From NCBI GenBank assembly GCA_009746045.1, contig RPFO01000079.1, positions 941,285 to 1,005,284 on the forward strand: a stretch of DNA of 64,000 nt. The letters are read 5' to 3'. The stretch's first letter is position 1, and every line of letters begins with the position of its first letter. A program made the translations under genes and the position numbers. Positions 18,780 to 29,300 of the stretch are shown here, piece after piece. The stretch is from Mesostigma viride (taxonomy: Eukaryota; Streptophyta; Mesostigmatophyceae; Mesostigmatales; Mesostigmataceae). The notes below the pieces were generated by a model. The model searched no databases and was not told where the DNA came from. It saw only the letters and a list, made by a program, of their open reading frames with translations.

Positions 18780-19172
18780 TCACCACGAAAGGGTGTACAA
18801 ATCCTCGTACTGGCCTCCGAACAAAATCGTCTTCTTCTTGTTGATCCGCGCCCTCGCGGCTTCCGTCTCTCTGTTCATCCGCGCCACATGGCGAGCAGAA
18901 GACTCTTCGACAAGCAACTCTGCGAGCGCCAAGCGCTCGTCCGCCCTGTCCATCATAGTCTTCAGCTCCCCACCGCGAATCCGTCGGTACGTGTCCGCGG
19001 GCCGTTCGGGCAACACGTACGGCGTCGCCTCACGATCGACGTCGATGAACGTGCGTTCATACGGCACGTCGACCGCGTTGTTGGCGAAACGGCGGTTGCC
19101 AGCTCCGGGTGCGAACACCAGCCCGCGAACGACCGACTTGTCCACGACCTGTTTTGCCTCGTTGAGGTTCAT
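18780..19172 (-). CDS. Small charged hypothetical protein
   Basis: The ATG at 19172 gives 130 residues, MNLNEAKQVV onward. The upstream continuation of the frame has no start and a shadow-like composition, so I excluded it. The C-terminal half is a long, charged helix rich in Arg, Glu and Ala, then KKKTILFGGQYEDLYTLSW. It is the downstream member of a minus-strand pair with the next gene. Confidence 0.5.
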   Translation of the reverse strand: MNLNEAKQVVDKSVVRGLVFAPGAGNRRFANNAVDVPYERTFIDVDREATPYVLPERPADTYRRIRGGELKTMMDRADERLALAELLVEESSARHVARMNRETEAARARINKKKTILFGGQYEDLYTLSW

Positions 19173-19195
19173 TCCGTATACTATCCCTACATAGA

Positions 19196-19591
19196 CTAGA
19201 ATTTTCGCACGCTCTTTTTCTCCATCGAGACGAGCGCGGCTTCGACGCGTTTCCCGACCGCCAGGGCCCCTTCGCCTCTCCCTGCTGGCCTCGGGATCGG
19301 GTCCCCCGGCTTCCTCTGCGTGTCGATGCCGGCGAACCGCTGGCGAAACATGTTCGAGATGCGCGGGTCGATTTGAATCGGGCTCTCCTTCAACAGCACT
19401 GGCACGCGGGCTTCGACGCTCGCCAAAGCCCGCGCGGCGACCGCGAGAGGAACGCCGAATTCCGGCACAAACCCGCACGCGGGGAGGAGCGACGCCGGCG
19501 TCTCGTTTTTGGTTGGCTGGATGTCCACTGGCGGCGGCGGGGCCGTCTGGACCGATATGGGTGACCCCTCCGTGTTCGGAACGTCGTTCAT
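19196..19591 (-). CDS. Small Pro/Ala-rich hypothetical protein
   Basis: The 131-residue product is Pro-rich at the N-terminus (TAPPPPVDIQP) and Ala/Val-rich in the middle, ending with the basic VSMEKKSVRKF. No domain is recognised. It ends 23 bases before the ATG of the next minus-strand gene, so the two are likely cotranscribed. Confidence 0.5.
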   Translation of the reverse strand: MNDVPNTEGSPISVQTAPPPPVDIQPTKNETPASLLPACGFVPEFGVPLAVAARALASVEARVPVLLKESPIQIDPRISNMFRQRFAGIDTQRKPGDPIPRPAGRGEGALAVGKRVEAALVSMEKKSVRKF

Positions 19592-19629
19592 ATCGACCGT
19601 TTATTCATAATAACGCACACAAATATTTC

Positions 19630-19764
19630 TTAGACAGCCTGGAACGGCATCATGAGCTGGCGAGAACGATGAGTCCGGCGCCTGCGGCGGTGGCTGGCAC
19701 GACTGGTGTGGCTGCTGCCCTTGATGAACCGACCGGTGACCTTGCTCCTCTTCGGTAAAGGCAT
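19630..19764 (-). CDS. 44-residue arginine-rich protein, protamine-like
   Basis: An ATG at 19764 opens 44 codons that begin MPLPKRSKVTGRFIKG and then run through SHRRRRRTHRSRQ before a hydrophobic end, MMPFQAV. Nearly a third of the residues are basic. Small basic proteins of this kind condense DNA inside virus particles or sperm. It is preceded by AGTATATAC on its strand and lies between two annotated genes with no competing frame. The nucleic-acid role is inferred from composition alone. Confidence 0.5.
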   Translation of the reverse strand: MPLPKRSKVTGRFIKGSSHTSRASHRRRRRTHRSRQLMMPFQAV

Positions 19765-19821
19765 CGTAGTATATACAGTCCGTTGGATATTTTTTTTACC
19801 GCCTACTTTGTCAGAAGCGAC

Positions 19822-20397
19822 ATGGACAAGACTCCGAAAAAGTACGTCATCGCCGGCGCCGTCGCTTGCGGCGTCGTCCTCCTGGCCCTCGCCGTGTACT
19901 ACCTGAAAAAGTCGCAACAAAAAGCCGCGATCGTTCTCCCGTCCGATCAGATCGACCCGGAGTTCGAAGGGTTCTACATCACCCCCGTGTCCCGCATGAC
20001 CCGCGAGGAGTTCCGACAGAAGACGCTGGACTTCGACAACGTCGGGTGGAAGGACGCCAAGACGAACTCGAATGATCCGCCGTACCTCCGCATCATCGTG
20101 GCGGACGGGAAGATCGACGTGATCGAGATCGTGGCCACCCCCGCGATGTCGAACGGCGTCCCGATGGCGCCGAAGTCGATGAGTCAAATCCTGCCGATGG
20201 ACGTCCGCACAGCGAAGAAACTCGTCGAGGCTCGCAACGGGGAAGACTGGGACGTGGTCAGCGGCGAGAGACTGGCGCTGATCCCCGCGGACGAGACCGT
20301 CACCTACGTCGTCCTGAAGAAGAAGGAGGAGACGCGACCCGCGTCCTACCGCCTGGCGTTCTTCCGAGCCGCCGTCACTAGCCCGGAGTTTGACTAG
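19822..20397 (+). CDS. N-terminally anchored membrane protein
   Basis: The ATG at 19822 gives 191 residues. A short basic start (MDKTPKKY) precedes one transmembrane helix (VIAGAVACGVVLLALAVYYL), then a soluble alpha/beta domain of about 160 residues with no recognised motif. This is the shape of a type II or signal-anchored virion membrane protein. Its TAG stop overlaps the stop of the giant minus-strand gene in a shared CTAG. Confidence 0.6.
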   Translation: MDKTPKKYVIAGAVACGVVLLALAVYYLKKSQQKAAIVLPSDQIDPEFEGFYITPVSRMTREEFRQKTLDFDNVGWKDAKTNSNDPPYLRIIVADGKIDVIEIVATPAMSNGVPMAPKSMSQILPMDVRTAKKLVEARNGEDWDVVSGERLALIPADETVTYVVLKKKEETRPASYRLAFFRAAVTSPEFD

Positions 20398-23300
20398 CGT
20401 CTGAGGATAGCGCTAAATGAATATGGCATTCTTGCTTCTCTCGCATTTTTTAATGCATTAGCCCGAACCTCCCAATCAGAAGGAAGGTATTCGAAGTCAT
20501 AATCACGGTCCACGAAAGCATCGTAAGCGTTTCTGTCTAGTTGAGTACCATGTAAGAGCTCCTTGGCGAGTTCCATCCTGGGATCATCGAGGATCTCCAT
20601 GTCCGCGAAGTCTAATGACTGATCGTGGAATTCGTCCGTTTCTTCCGGGTCTGTATGATCATTATCTTGTTCAAACGCGTCTATAGTGTCCCCTCTATCT
20701 GGTTGATATGGTTCATCCGGAGTGTCATCCCAACTTTGTTCCTGGACGATGGATGGCCGATGCATGGCCGAAACTGGACGTTTCGTATCCTGTCTCTGAT
20801 CAAATAACTGTTGCGTAAATTTTTGTACCTTATCAACGTCCGATGTCCCAAACAAAAAGTGTGGTCGATGATCGCCCCTTGATCGTCGCGTCAGATCCAT
20901 GTAAAGAGGCATTTCTTCCGTTAATGGCTTAACAACCCTGCCATTAATCACATCGTTTATATATATTCGTGCTAAGTCGGCCTTCCGTTCGTCATAACTA
21001 TTTTGGATAGATGTAAGCTCTGGCGCTACTTCGTTCTCAAGCAAAACCTGTAACGCATCTCTGCCAAACCCTGACAAGTCTCTATCTTTATATAATCTGT
21101 CATACACTTGCTGGTACGCCGCTTCCTTTGCGAAGTCCTCCTGTTCGGTGAGGTCTTGAAGTTTCAATGCAAGGCCCACTCGAGCATTATACATCTGTGC
21201 ACTCTGGCGTTTTTGAAATCCAGGCAGTATTCCATGCTTGTTCGTGTTATCGTATATAAAATTAAAACTGTTTTTCCCACCACTCGTCTCAATGTCGCGT
21301 TTCATCAGGTCATTCAACGCCCGTCGCAGATTCAAGTTCCGAGCTTCCTCATCGCTCATTAGTTCTACACGAACCGGTTTATTTCCTTCGTCATCGCGAG
21401 TCTGGTCACGTTCAACAACATCTGGATTTAGTGTTTCCTGGACTGTCGGTTCGGGTCCAGCCGGCAAGTCAGCCAGCGGGGTTCTTTGGGGATATTCTAA
21501 TACGGTTGGGGATGTTTTCGTCTCTCTTCGGCTAGTATCAGCGGATGATGCCGAAATAGGAACAGGTGAGGTATCGGTCGCCAAATTCGGAGTATTGACA
21601 GGAAACCTAGATAGAGGCTCTGACGCTTTGCCTTGAGAACTCACAGGTACACCTGTACGTTGCGATATGTCCTGTGATAATGATGGTGGCACACGCGCGA
21701 AACGAACACGCTGATTCGTAAAATCAACAGGGTTTGACAGAGTCTGTTTAGGATATCCCTGTAGGGGAACAGGCGTGGGCGTCCCGTAATTAATCGTGTT
21801 TTCGATTGGCTTAAGCGTGAATATGCCGCCCAGATTACCCTCGCTGGACCTTGGTCGATCGCGTGCAAATTTTGGTGAAGAATCATTCAAACGTTTCAAA
21901 ATTTGTTCAAACAGTTGTCGATTGTCAAACAACCTCTGTGTTTCTTCGGTCTTAACATCTAAAGGAACGGACTCCGTCGGTGGCGAGTACGTTCCAGCGA
22001 CATTTTCAGTATCCAGCGGACCCGGCACTAAATTCCAATTGAGTTGCAAAGAACCTTGTGAACGACTTCTGACAGGCACACTGGGCGGATGTCGAGTTTC
22101 TCCATCCTGTGAATTTTGTGCCGACTCCGGAGAAGTCATGAACGGGCCTTCATCCGCTTGACTATGCTCTGAACCGCCGGTGATTTGTGATGATGTATTA
22201 GAACCCATGGGCTCAAACTTGAGAACCCCATTCCTGACAACGCTCCGAAAAAGACCGTTTTTCTGTTGAGGAGGTGGGGTATACGGTCCAACTAGTAAGC
22301 TCTTCACGTCAGGTCTGTTCACAAAAGAACCATTGGTAGATGAGGCTGTAATTTTCGCATCATTGCCTGGACGCCCATAACCAGTGCCTTTGATCGATAT
22401 AGGCTCCGCTGTTTTTTCAACATCCTCAATATGCTTGCGTTGTTCCGCAACGGGAGGGTCATCGTTCAAAATGAATCCACCACCAGTTCGTGGTAACCCT
22501 GGTCCACGACCCCTATTCCTGATCTTCAGAGAGGATGCGGAGTTTTTATCTGACAATCTCGATGAATCGGAATCTTTATTTACAACTGGATCGCTTTTAA
22601 TCGTTGCATTTGTATCAAGGCCATCGAAACTGTCTTGTAGTTGCCCATTTGTTGGATTATTCCATGGCGTACCACCCCCCCCGCTACCAAACGCTTGACT
22701 TTTGGGTGAACCGCTTGATCCTGACGTTCTTGTAACATCAACGGCATTTCTCTCTTCAAGCGGTTGTATCTTATTATTCGGAACGAATCTTCTCCAGCCA
22801 CTGACACCACCAACCAAATCTTTCAATCTTTTAGAAACGTCTGTACTCAGGTTGTCATTGCCACTCTGTTGTGACGGTGTTACTGCAAATGGCTCTAACC
22901 GTGAATCGTTTCTCGAAACCTCATCGTTTGTTCTTTTCCCCTTGGCGCCCTCACCAGATCCGTTTGGAGGTGGGGGAGTTTTAGGTAACTCTGGTTGGTC
23001 ATGCGCATCAAAAAATTCGTCATCATTTTCTTCTCGGTTAGCGGAAACCAAATATGTATCACCCCTATTATTTTGCTGTTTTTGATCATCTTTATCGCCA
23101 GCAGCGACCTGGTTTAATGGGTTTAATGGGTGTGAAAGCAAAAGAGCGATGTCATCATGCGTAGCCCAGCCGTTACCAAATGATTCTTCTCCTCCGACTG
23201 TGTCCACTCCAGTGGTATCAAAAGTTTCCAAGCCGCTAACTGCATCATCCCTCGAATGATTACCAGTGGACGCGCCTTTGTTAGCAGTTTTATTGCCTGC

Positions 23301-24629
23301 CCCTTCTACCGCACTGACGATTCCAGCGCCTGACGCCGGATCGCCATCATCATCGTGCGACCCGGATGACGTACTGGCCGCGCCGGCGGACGCGCCTAAG
23401 TCCCAGACATCTTTGGGTCTACCTGTAACACCAGGAGGGGGTCCTATGGCCCATGCACCTTTTAGGCTGCCTGTAACGCCATGAGGCGCGCCTAGGGCAG
23501 ATACACCTTTACCATTCCCTGCGGCTGGACTGCCTTTGCTATTTCTATTATCAACGGTAGTACCTGGAAGGACAGTGGGTGCATGGATTACGGATGATGC
23601 TTTATCGCCTTTGTGTATACCTGCGACCACGACTGGAGGGCTACCGGTTGCTAGACTCGTGGATGATGAATCGCCTGTCGGTTTGCTATGACCCCAAGTT
23701 TTTGCGCCCGAACCTTGACTGCTGGTGGACGCGCCTGCGTCCATGACAGCTGTTAGACCCCCTGGTGATGAGCCGGCCGTGCTCTTGCTATGGCTAGTGC
23801 CTGGTCGCCCGACCGCAGGGCTTACGGATGTTGGACCGCCTGTTGATTTTCTAGGGTCATCTGATTTTATGACCCCCCTTGGACTGCTAGTGGACGCGCC
23901 TGCCGATCCTGGATCGACTATATGTGTGCCTGATGCCCCGACCGCAGGGCTGCTGGATGTTGGACCGCCTGTTGATTTGCTAGGGTCATCTGATTTTGTG
24001 ACCATCCCTGGACTGCTAGTGGACGCGCCTGCCGATCCTGGATCGACTGTGGGTGTGCCTGATGTCCCGACCGCAGGGCTGCTGGATGTTGTACCAGACC
24101 CTGGATCGACTGTGTATGTGCCTGATGTCCCTACCGCAGGGCTGCTGGATGTTGGACCAGACCCTGGACCGCCTGTGTGTGTGCCTGATGTCCCTACCGC
24201 AGGGCTGCTGGATGTTGTACCAGACCCTGGACCGCCTGTGTGTGTGCCTGATGTCCCTACCGCAGGGCTGCTGGATGTTGGACCAGACCCTGGACCGCCT
24301 GTGTGTGTGCCTGATGTCCCTACCGCAGGGCTGCTGGATGTTGGACCAGACCCTGGACCGCCTGTGGGTGTTACCGTACCAGCCGCGACCGTATCATCTT
24401 CTTCCCCCTCCTCCGTCCTTCCAGCCAAGTCTCCAGGGCCGTGAACCTCGTCGCGAAGATACGGGTTCCCGTCATGGTACGATTCGGGAGGAGGCACGTG
24501 TTCCTTCTTCTTGTGCTTCTTCTGTTCCGCCTCGTGGCCCTCCTTCACAGCCTCATCATACAGTTCCCTGAACACCTCGTCGAACGTCTTGTCCTTCATG
24601 AGATTGCGGATCTTAGCGCCCTCTTTCAT
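20394..24629 (-). CDS. Giant low-complexity protein with Pro/Gly/Ser/Thr repeats
   Basis: This protein has 1,411 residues. Residues 1-80 are helical and Lys/Glu-rich. From about 85 to 195 come near-identical 21-residue units (GGPGSGPTSSSPAVGTSGTHT), then degenerate units to about 330. Residues 330-1100 are Ser/Pro/Asp/Asn-rich and largely disordered. The final 300 are charged and helical, with Asp/Glu-rich segments near the end. Base composition in the middle is more AT-rich than in neighbouring genes. No catalytic motif or membrane helix is visible. It resembles tegument- or matrix-like scaffolds of large viruses, but that is only an analogy. Confidence 0.6.
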   Translation of the reverse strand: MKEGAKIRNLMKDKTFDEVFRELYDEAVKEGHEAEQKKHKKKEHVPPPESYHDGNPYLRDEVHGPGDLAGRTEEGEEDDTVAAGTVTPTGGPGSGPTSSSPAVGTSGTHTGGPGSGPTSSSPAVGTSGTHTGGPGSGTTSSSPAVGTSGTHTGGPGSGPTSSSPAVGTSGTYTVDPGSGTTSSSPAVGTSGTPTVDPGSAGASTSSPGMVTKSDDPSKSTGGPTSSSPAVGASGTHIVDPGSAGASTSSPRGVIKSDDPRKSTGGPTSVSPAVGRPGTSHSKSTAGSSPGGLTAVMDAGASTSSQGSGAKTWGHSKPTGDSSSTSLATGSPPVVVAGIHKGDKASSVIHAPTVLPGTTVDNRNSKGSPAAGNGKGVSALGAPHGVTGSLKGAWAIGPPPGVTGRPKDVWDLGASAGAASTSSGSHDDDGDPASGAGIVSAVEGAGNKTANKGASTGNHSRDDAVSGLETFDTTGVDTVGGEESFGNGWATHDDIALLLSHPLNPLNQVAAGDKDDQKQQNNRGDTYLVSANREENDDEFFDAHDQPELPKTPPPPNGSGEGAKGKRTNDEVSRNDSRLEPFAVTPSQQSGNDNLSTDVSKRLKDLVGGVSGWRRFVPNNKIQPLEERNAVDVTRTSGSSGSPKSQAFGSGGGGTPWNNPTNGQLQDSFDGLDTNATIKSDPVVNKDSDSSRLSDKNSASSLKIRNRGRGPGLPRTGGGFILNDDPPVAEQRKHIEDVEKTAEPISIKGTGYGRPGNDAKITASSTNGSFVNRPDVKSLLVGPYTPPPQQKNGLFRSVVRNGVLKFEPMGSNTSSQITGGSEHSQADEGPFMTSPESAQNSQDGETRHPPSVPVRSRSQGSLQLNWNLVPGPLDTENVAGTYSPPTESVPLDVKTEETQRLFDNRQLFEQILKRLNDSSPKFARDRPRSSEGNLGGIFTLKPIENTINYGTPTPVPLQGYPKQTLSNPVDFTNQRVRFARVPPSLSQDISQRTGVPVSSQGKASEPLSRFPVNTPNLATDTSPVPISASSADTSRRETKTSPTVLEYPQRTPLADLPAGPEPTVQETLNPDVVERDQTRDDEGNKPVRVELMSDEEARNLNLRRALNDLMKRDIETSGGKNSFNFIYDNTNKHGILPGFQKRQSAQMYNARVGLALKLQDLTEQEDFAKEAAYQQVYDRLYKDRDLSGFGRDALQVLLENEVAPELTSIQNSYDERKADLARIYINDVINGRVVKPLTEEMPLYMDLTRRSRGDHRPHFLFGTSDVDKVQKFTQQLFDQRQDTKRPVSAMHRPSIVQEQSWDDTPDEPYQPDRGDTIDAFEQDNDHTDPEETDEFHDQSLDFADMEILDDPRMELAKELLHGTQLDRNAYDAFVDRDYDFEYLPSDWEVRANALKNAREARMPYSFSAILRR
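24045..24370 (-). repeat. Tandem 63-bp coding repeat
   Basis: About five copies of a 63-bp unit encode GGPGSGPTSSSPAVGTSGTHT with few changes (P/T, H/Y/P, GG/VD). Copies nearest 24370 are the most alike, pointing to recent expansion. Degenerate related units continue to about 23720. Confidence 0.85.
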
Positions 24630-24710
24630 GAAACCAATATCCTACTACTACCAAGACATAAATGTGTGCAAGACCAAAACATTTTATTCATAATAGTTCA
24701 TAGTCAAGTC

Positions 24711-24824
24711 ATGAGATGCAAAGGTACCACGAGATGTAACAGGAGGTGCACGTTCTCCGCGCGGCCAGGAAGGACCACGTGCGGAAAACACGCCCGAAAA
24801 AGATCCGCCAAGTCCCAAACCTAG
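24711..24824 (+). CDS. Stand-alone Cys/His tag peptide
   Basis: A 37-codon frame from ATG 24711 encodes MRCKGTTRCNRRC, then TTCGKHARKRSAK and a short end. It has the first-Cys, Thr, second-Cys, C-x2-H and basic-segment order of the tag that opens seven longer proteins in this window, with nothing after it. It lies in the gap between two minus-strand genes and its TAG overlaps the stop of the following one. It may be a minimal family member or a remnant of a longer gene. Confidence 0.45.
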   Translation: MRCKGTTRCNRRCTFSARPGRTTCGKHARKRSAKSQT

Positions 24825-25915
24825 CCATTGATTCGAATCCCCTTCACCCAATCCGACCTCACGCCGTCGCGGCGTTTGTTCGTGATAAAATCCAGACCCA
24901 GAGGAGTGAACACGTTTCGAAGTTCTTCGAGTGTGAATCTCCCTTTCCCAGCCGCCGGCTCCTCGTGCAAGAACCCGCCAAGAAACGCGTTCCTGAAATC
25001 CTTCATCTTCGTCCACGCATCCGCGTCTAACGAAACCGAAGGAAGCTGCAGAAACTCGGCGGCTTTCTCAGGGGTGATGACTCCAGAAGGCATTGAAACT
25101 TCCGACGTCTCTTCCTCCTCGTCGTCCTCGTCTCCCCTCGCGCGCTTCTCGATACAGCGCAAGGCGTCCCACGGAGGCCAGCGGAGGTTCTCTTGAAAAA
25201 AATCGGCCGCTTTCGGTCTCTTGAAACCTGGGTTGTAGCTGTACACCTTCTCGCTCAGCCGCTCCCTGTGTTCGATCATCCACGCTTTCACGTCCGCGGG
25301 GACAGGGACGTCGTTCTCGACCATCCCAAGGAACAACGCGTGGAGGTGAGCGGTCCTGTATCGCTCGTCAGTCGTGAGGTTGTTCACCCCCGTCCTGTCA
25401 AAAGCGTCGATGATCTCGTTCACGAGCTCGTCGGACACAAGATCACCAGCGTACCTCAACAGAGCGTTTGCGACGAGCGCGAGTCTCGTCTTGCCACAAA
25501 ACACGCGGAAATCTGACAAGTCCGTCTTTCCGACCTCTCCAAACACAACCGGATCCCTCGAAGTGTTCACAGCAAACCCAGTCGTCCTCTTCATCCCGAG
25601 ACCTCCGCCGCACGAAAATCCGTGGCGTTCGAAAAGCGCGTTCCAGAAACACTTGTCCGATCGGAATTCGTTCGCATGATCGTACCTGGGAAACCCCTTA
25701 TCCTCCATGAAGTCCGAGAACACAGAGAACACGCGTTCTGTGGACGAAGTGAGAGTCGGGCCTTTGTTGACTCGGTTCGTCTCCAGGAACTCTGCGAACA
25801 GCTCGGCCCAGCGAGACTCTTGTGCGGTCAGCGAGCGACACAGCGGCTGGACGAGCGACCGCTCCACGTCCCGGACATCGCCCGAATCGTCGCGGTATTT
25901 GCGTTTCGTCATCAT
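24821..25915 (-). CDS. Hypothetical protein, helical
   Basis: The ATG at 25915 gives 364 residues (MMTKRKYRDD...). It overlaps the upstream gene's stop by four bases, a sign of coupled expression. The product is globular and mostly helical, with a Cys/Gly patch (FSCGGGLGMKR) near 110-120 and an acidic stretch (RGDEDDEEEET) near 265. No family is recognised. Confidence 0.55.
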   Translation of the reverse strand: MMTKRKYRDDSGDVRDVERSLVQPLCRSLTAQESRWAELFAEFLETNRVNKGPTLTSSTERVFSVFSDFMEDKGFPRYDHANEFRSDKCFWNALFERHGFSCGGGLGMKRTTGFAVNTSRDPVVFGEVGKTDLSDFRVFCGKTRLALVANALLRYAGDLVSDELVNEIIDAFDRTGVNNLTTDERYRTAHLHALFLGMVENDVPVPADVKAWMIEHRERLSEKVYSYNPGFKRPKAADFFQENLRWPPWDALRCIEKRARGDEDDEEEETSEVSMPSGVITPEKAAEFLQLPSVSLDADAWTKMKDFRNAFLGGFLHEEPAAGKGRFTLEELRNVFTPLGLDFITNKRRDGVRSDWVKGIRING

Positions 25916-26292
25916 CCTCTTATGATCAAGCGATCGGATGGATGGATCGTGGAACGCGCAAGGGGTTGTTCCAGGGACTTCTCTTTGACGCGCACGTAAT
26001 GCCGGACGCCGTACGCGAGTTTCGTTGCTAGACGGATCTTGTCGTCTGGGAAGTGCTCGCTCCCCAACGCCAGCAAGTCGATGGCGAAGTCCGACGTGAC
26101 GCCGCAAGCGTGCAGGATGTCAGGGAGAACTTCGGGGAGGAACTTCTCTCTAGCCAGCGCCCTGCCACACGCAGCGAGATTGTACAATATGTCAAACTCG
26201 TCCTGGATGTTTTTGTAGTCCTCTGGCAAAGACAGGACGTAGCTCTCGAGCTGTGAAGAGAGAGAGTCGACGCACTTTAACAGCTTCTCCAT
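25912..26292 (-). CDS. Small helical hypothetical protein
   Basis: The 126-residue product is predicted helical with an N-terminal heptad pattern (LLKCVDSLSSQLESYV) and two Cys. The TGA stop overlaps the ATG of the downstream gene, so the two probably act together. It diverges from the giant plus-strand gene at 26313 across only 20 bases. No homology is recognised. Confidence 0.55.
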   Translation of the reverse strand: MEKLLKCVDSLSSQLESYVLSLPEDYKNIQDEFDILYNLAACGRALAREKFLPEVLPDILHACGVTSDFAIDLLALGSEHFPDDKIRLATKLAYGVRHYVRVKEKSLEQPLARSTIHPSDRLIIRG

Positions 26293-26312
26293 AATACCTC
26301 CACTACAACTAT

Positions 26313-29300
26313 ATGGATGCGTTAGACGATCTTCTCGCTCGTTTGTACTCGAACGGGTTGTCTCTGGAAAAAAATCTGTACACTCGCAAACCTTCTAGAA
26401 AGTTCGGAGACCTTCTGGATCTTTACTCCTTGGGAATGTCGTCGAATCCGTACACGGACCAGGTCGTACACGGAGGCGGGGACTACGGCGGGTATCTATT
26501 GGATCACGCGTACCCGACCGCCCTCTCTCTCTCCGCCATTCCGTACGTAGCTCCTCCGATCACGCCGCCACCCGTCTCTCCTACGAAGAAGCCAGCGGAA
26601 CCTGGCTCTGACACGACGACTAGTAAAGAGCCTGCAGTTGACGAGCCTGACACGACACCACCTCGCGTTGACACCCCGCCTCTCACTTCTCACGTTAAAA
26701 AGCCGGCTACCGACGAGCCTGACGCGACATCGCCTCCCGTCGACACTCCGCCTCTCACTTCTCACGTTAAAAAGCCGCCCCCCGACGAGCCTGCAACAAC
26801 ACCGCCTCCCGTAGACACTCCGCCTATCACTTCTCACTCTCTTACGAACGGTCAGGCGGAACCCGTCACGACCGACAAAGGGATTGTGGTACCTCTAGAA
26901 GGACCGGGAGAAGACACAAATCTTATCGGCCCAATCAAGGACACTTTCGTACACTCTCGAGTTCTGCCTTTAGACGAACCTCCAAACGTCCCAAAGCCAA
27001 AACATCAAGACTTAGACAACGTATCAACTACAGCAATTCAAGAGATTCCTCCGCCAACTGATATTACAACCACGTCTACAGCCATTAAAGATATCCCTCA
27101 ACAAAAGTATGCGTCCGCCCCGTCTGTGGTCACTAGAGAGACTCCTAGACCAAAGGACTCTTCCGCAACGTCTGCAGCCACTAAAGAGATCAATCAACCA
27201 AAGGATCCTTCCGCCACGTCCCAAGCCATTAAAGAGATCACTCCACAAAAGGATGCATCAAAACCCTCCGACATGCCATTGTCAAAAGCCATCAAAGAGA
27301 CCCCTCCACCAAAGGATTCCATCCCTGCTACTGGTACCCAGACTGACGCTGAAATTTGGGTCGAAGAAGGAAAAAAGGAATTGGAGACGTATGTTGACGA
27401 CTTTGAAATGCGTATAAACAACGTACCAGACTATTTGGAAAAAATCTACAACATGGAACTTTCTATAGAGTCCGCAAAGGTGAATGCCTTACTCGTAGTA
27501 GAGTTGTTGCGTAAAATTAGAGCAGATACCGGCGTACGGGCACAAGAAATGAAAAAACAGTTTCCGTTCATATCTACTCAGATCGACGAAGTTCTGTCGC
27601 GATCAAAACTCGTAACGGATAAATGGATCGAAGAAGTCCAAAAGGCGTTTGCAGAACGGGAAAAAAATGATGTGGACCCTGAAAACTACGACGAGGGAAC
27701 CGAGAAACGAATTATGAAAAAGTATAAAGACATGGAAGAATATGTGGCGAAAAAAATGAAAAATGAACTCGAAGTCATATCGACATACAAAGCAGCAAAT
27801 GAAAATCTAAGATCCTCCGCAAAGGCGTACTATGAGGCTTCAAACGTTGATTTACGACATTTGATGAAGCGGAAAGTTGAAGCTTTGAGAAAGTTAGCTA
27901 ACGACGAACGCTTTTCAGACGCCGACCGTCAGGCGATACAATTAGAAATCGAAAAAGACGAAAAGTATTTGAATCCTTCGATACAAGGGGCAGCGGATGC
28001 CACGCCTGAAAAGGCGGCTACCAATGCGACCCCCCCGGTGCTCCAAACCCGCCCCCACCCGGCCCTCTAAAACCACCCCCACCCGGCCCTCCAAAACCGC
28101 CCCCTCCTGGTCCTCCAAAACCACCGCCCCCTGGTCCTCCACTGCCCCCTCCTGGTCCTCCAAAACCGCCCCCTCCTGGCCCTCCAAAACCACCGCCCCC
28201 TGGTCCTCCACCACCACCAATCGGTTCTCCAAAACCGCCCACAAACGATCCTACAGGGGCGCCCTCCACAGATCCCAAAGCGACTCCTCCAGCACCTCCG
28301 ACTCGCTTGAAATTTGAGGTGTTACCAAAAAAGGATAAATTCGGGCTTATATGGAAAGGTACAAAGCCCGTAGGAGGGATTGATTTATCATGGTCGCTAC
28401 AACCGGATCCAAACTTGGACGCGGATCAACTTAAAACTCTCCGGTGGGAAATTTATAACGACCTTCCTCCCTTTATGAAGCTTAGCGACGATGAATGGAA
28501 AATATACTGGGATATCAGAGGCAGGCCAAGAGGAAGCAATAAGGGAGTAGAGAACAAACTAAACCAGGACCAAGAGGGTAAAGAACGTTCGCAAGAGGAT
28601 CTGGATCGCTACGAACGCGCGGCTGCTGGAGACTTAACGGCGTTGCGTCCCAAAGAAGCGCTTAAGAAAGATGAACGTATCTATATAGCGTTAAACATAC
28701 TTGCCATCGCCAAACATTCGAAACAGATGTACCGAGACGCTACAATGACACCCGAGGAGGCGAAACAAAAACGAATGGAAGTTTTGCCATATAACAAATT
28801 ATACGAACATATCACACAATCTATGGATAACATCGCAAATTTAAATGTGGAGTTAGACAAAATCCATCGTGACACCCCAAAGGTTGACGAAAGTGGCTTG
28901 TACACGGACTTCGTGCTACCACCGACAACAATAAGGAGTATCGCGGAGATTTTGAGAGAACTTTATAAAGACCCATATAACGACCAACCTCTTGCTAACC
29001 GCATTGACGCCCAAAAGACTCAAGATCTCGAATTGGCATTGACCACTGCTTATAAGGAACAACACAAATTACCAGCAGAGCGCCAACCTTTTTGGACACA
29101 AATGCCGTACTTCCGTGTTCAGAAAAGCGAGTACGACAACATAATGGGAAGAGTAAGTGAAAGGATCACTATTGCAAACCTTCGAAAAGAAGCGCTACAA
29201 AACAATGGCGTCATAAAAGTGAATGGAGAAGATTTGAACGTGTTTCAACATCCAGAGATCCTAGAGCGCGCCAGAATCTTATATCCACATAATCAGAAGA

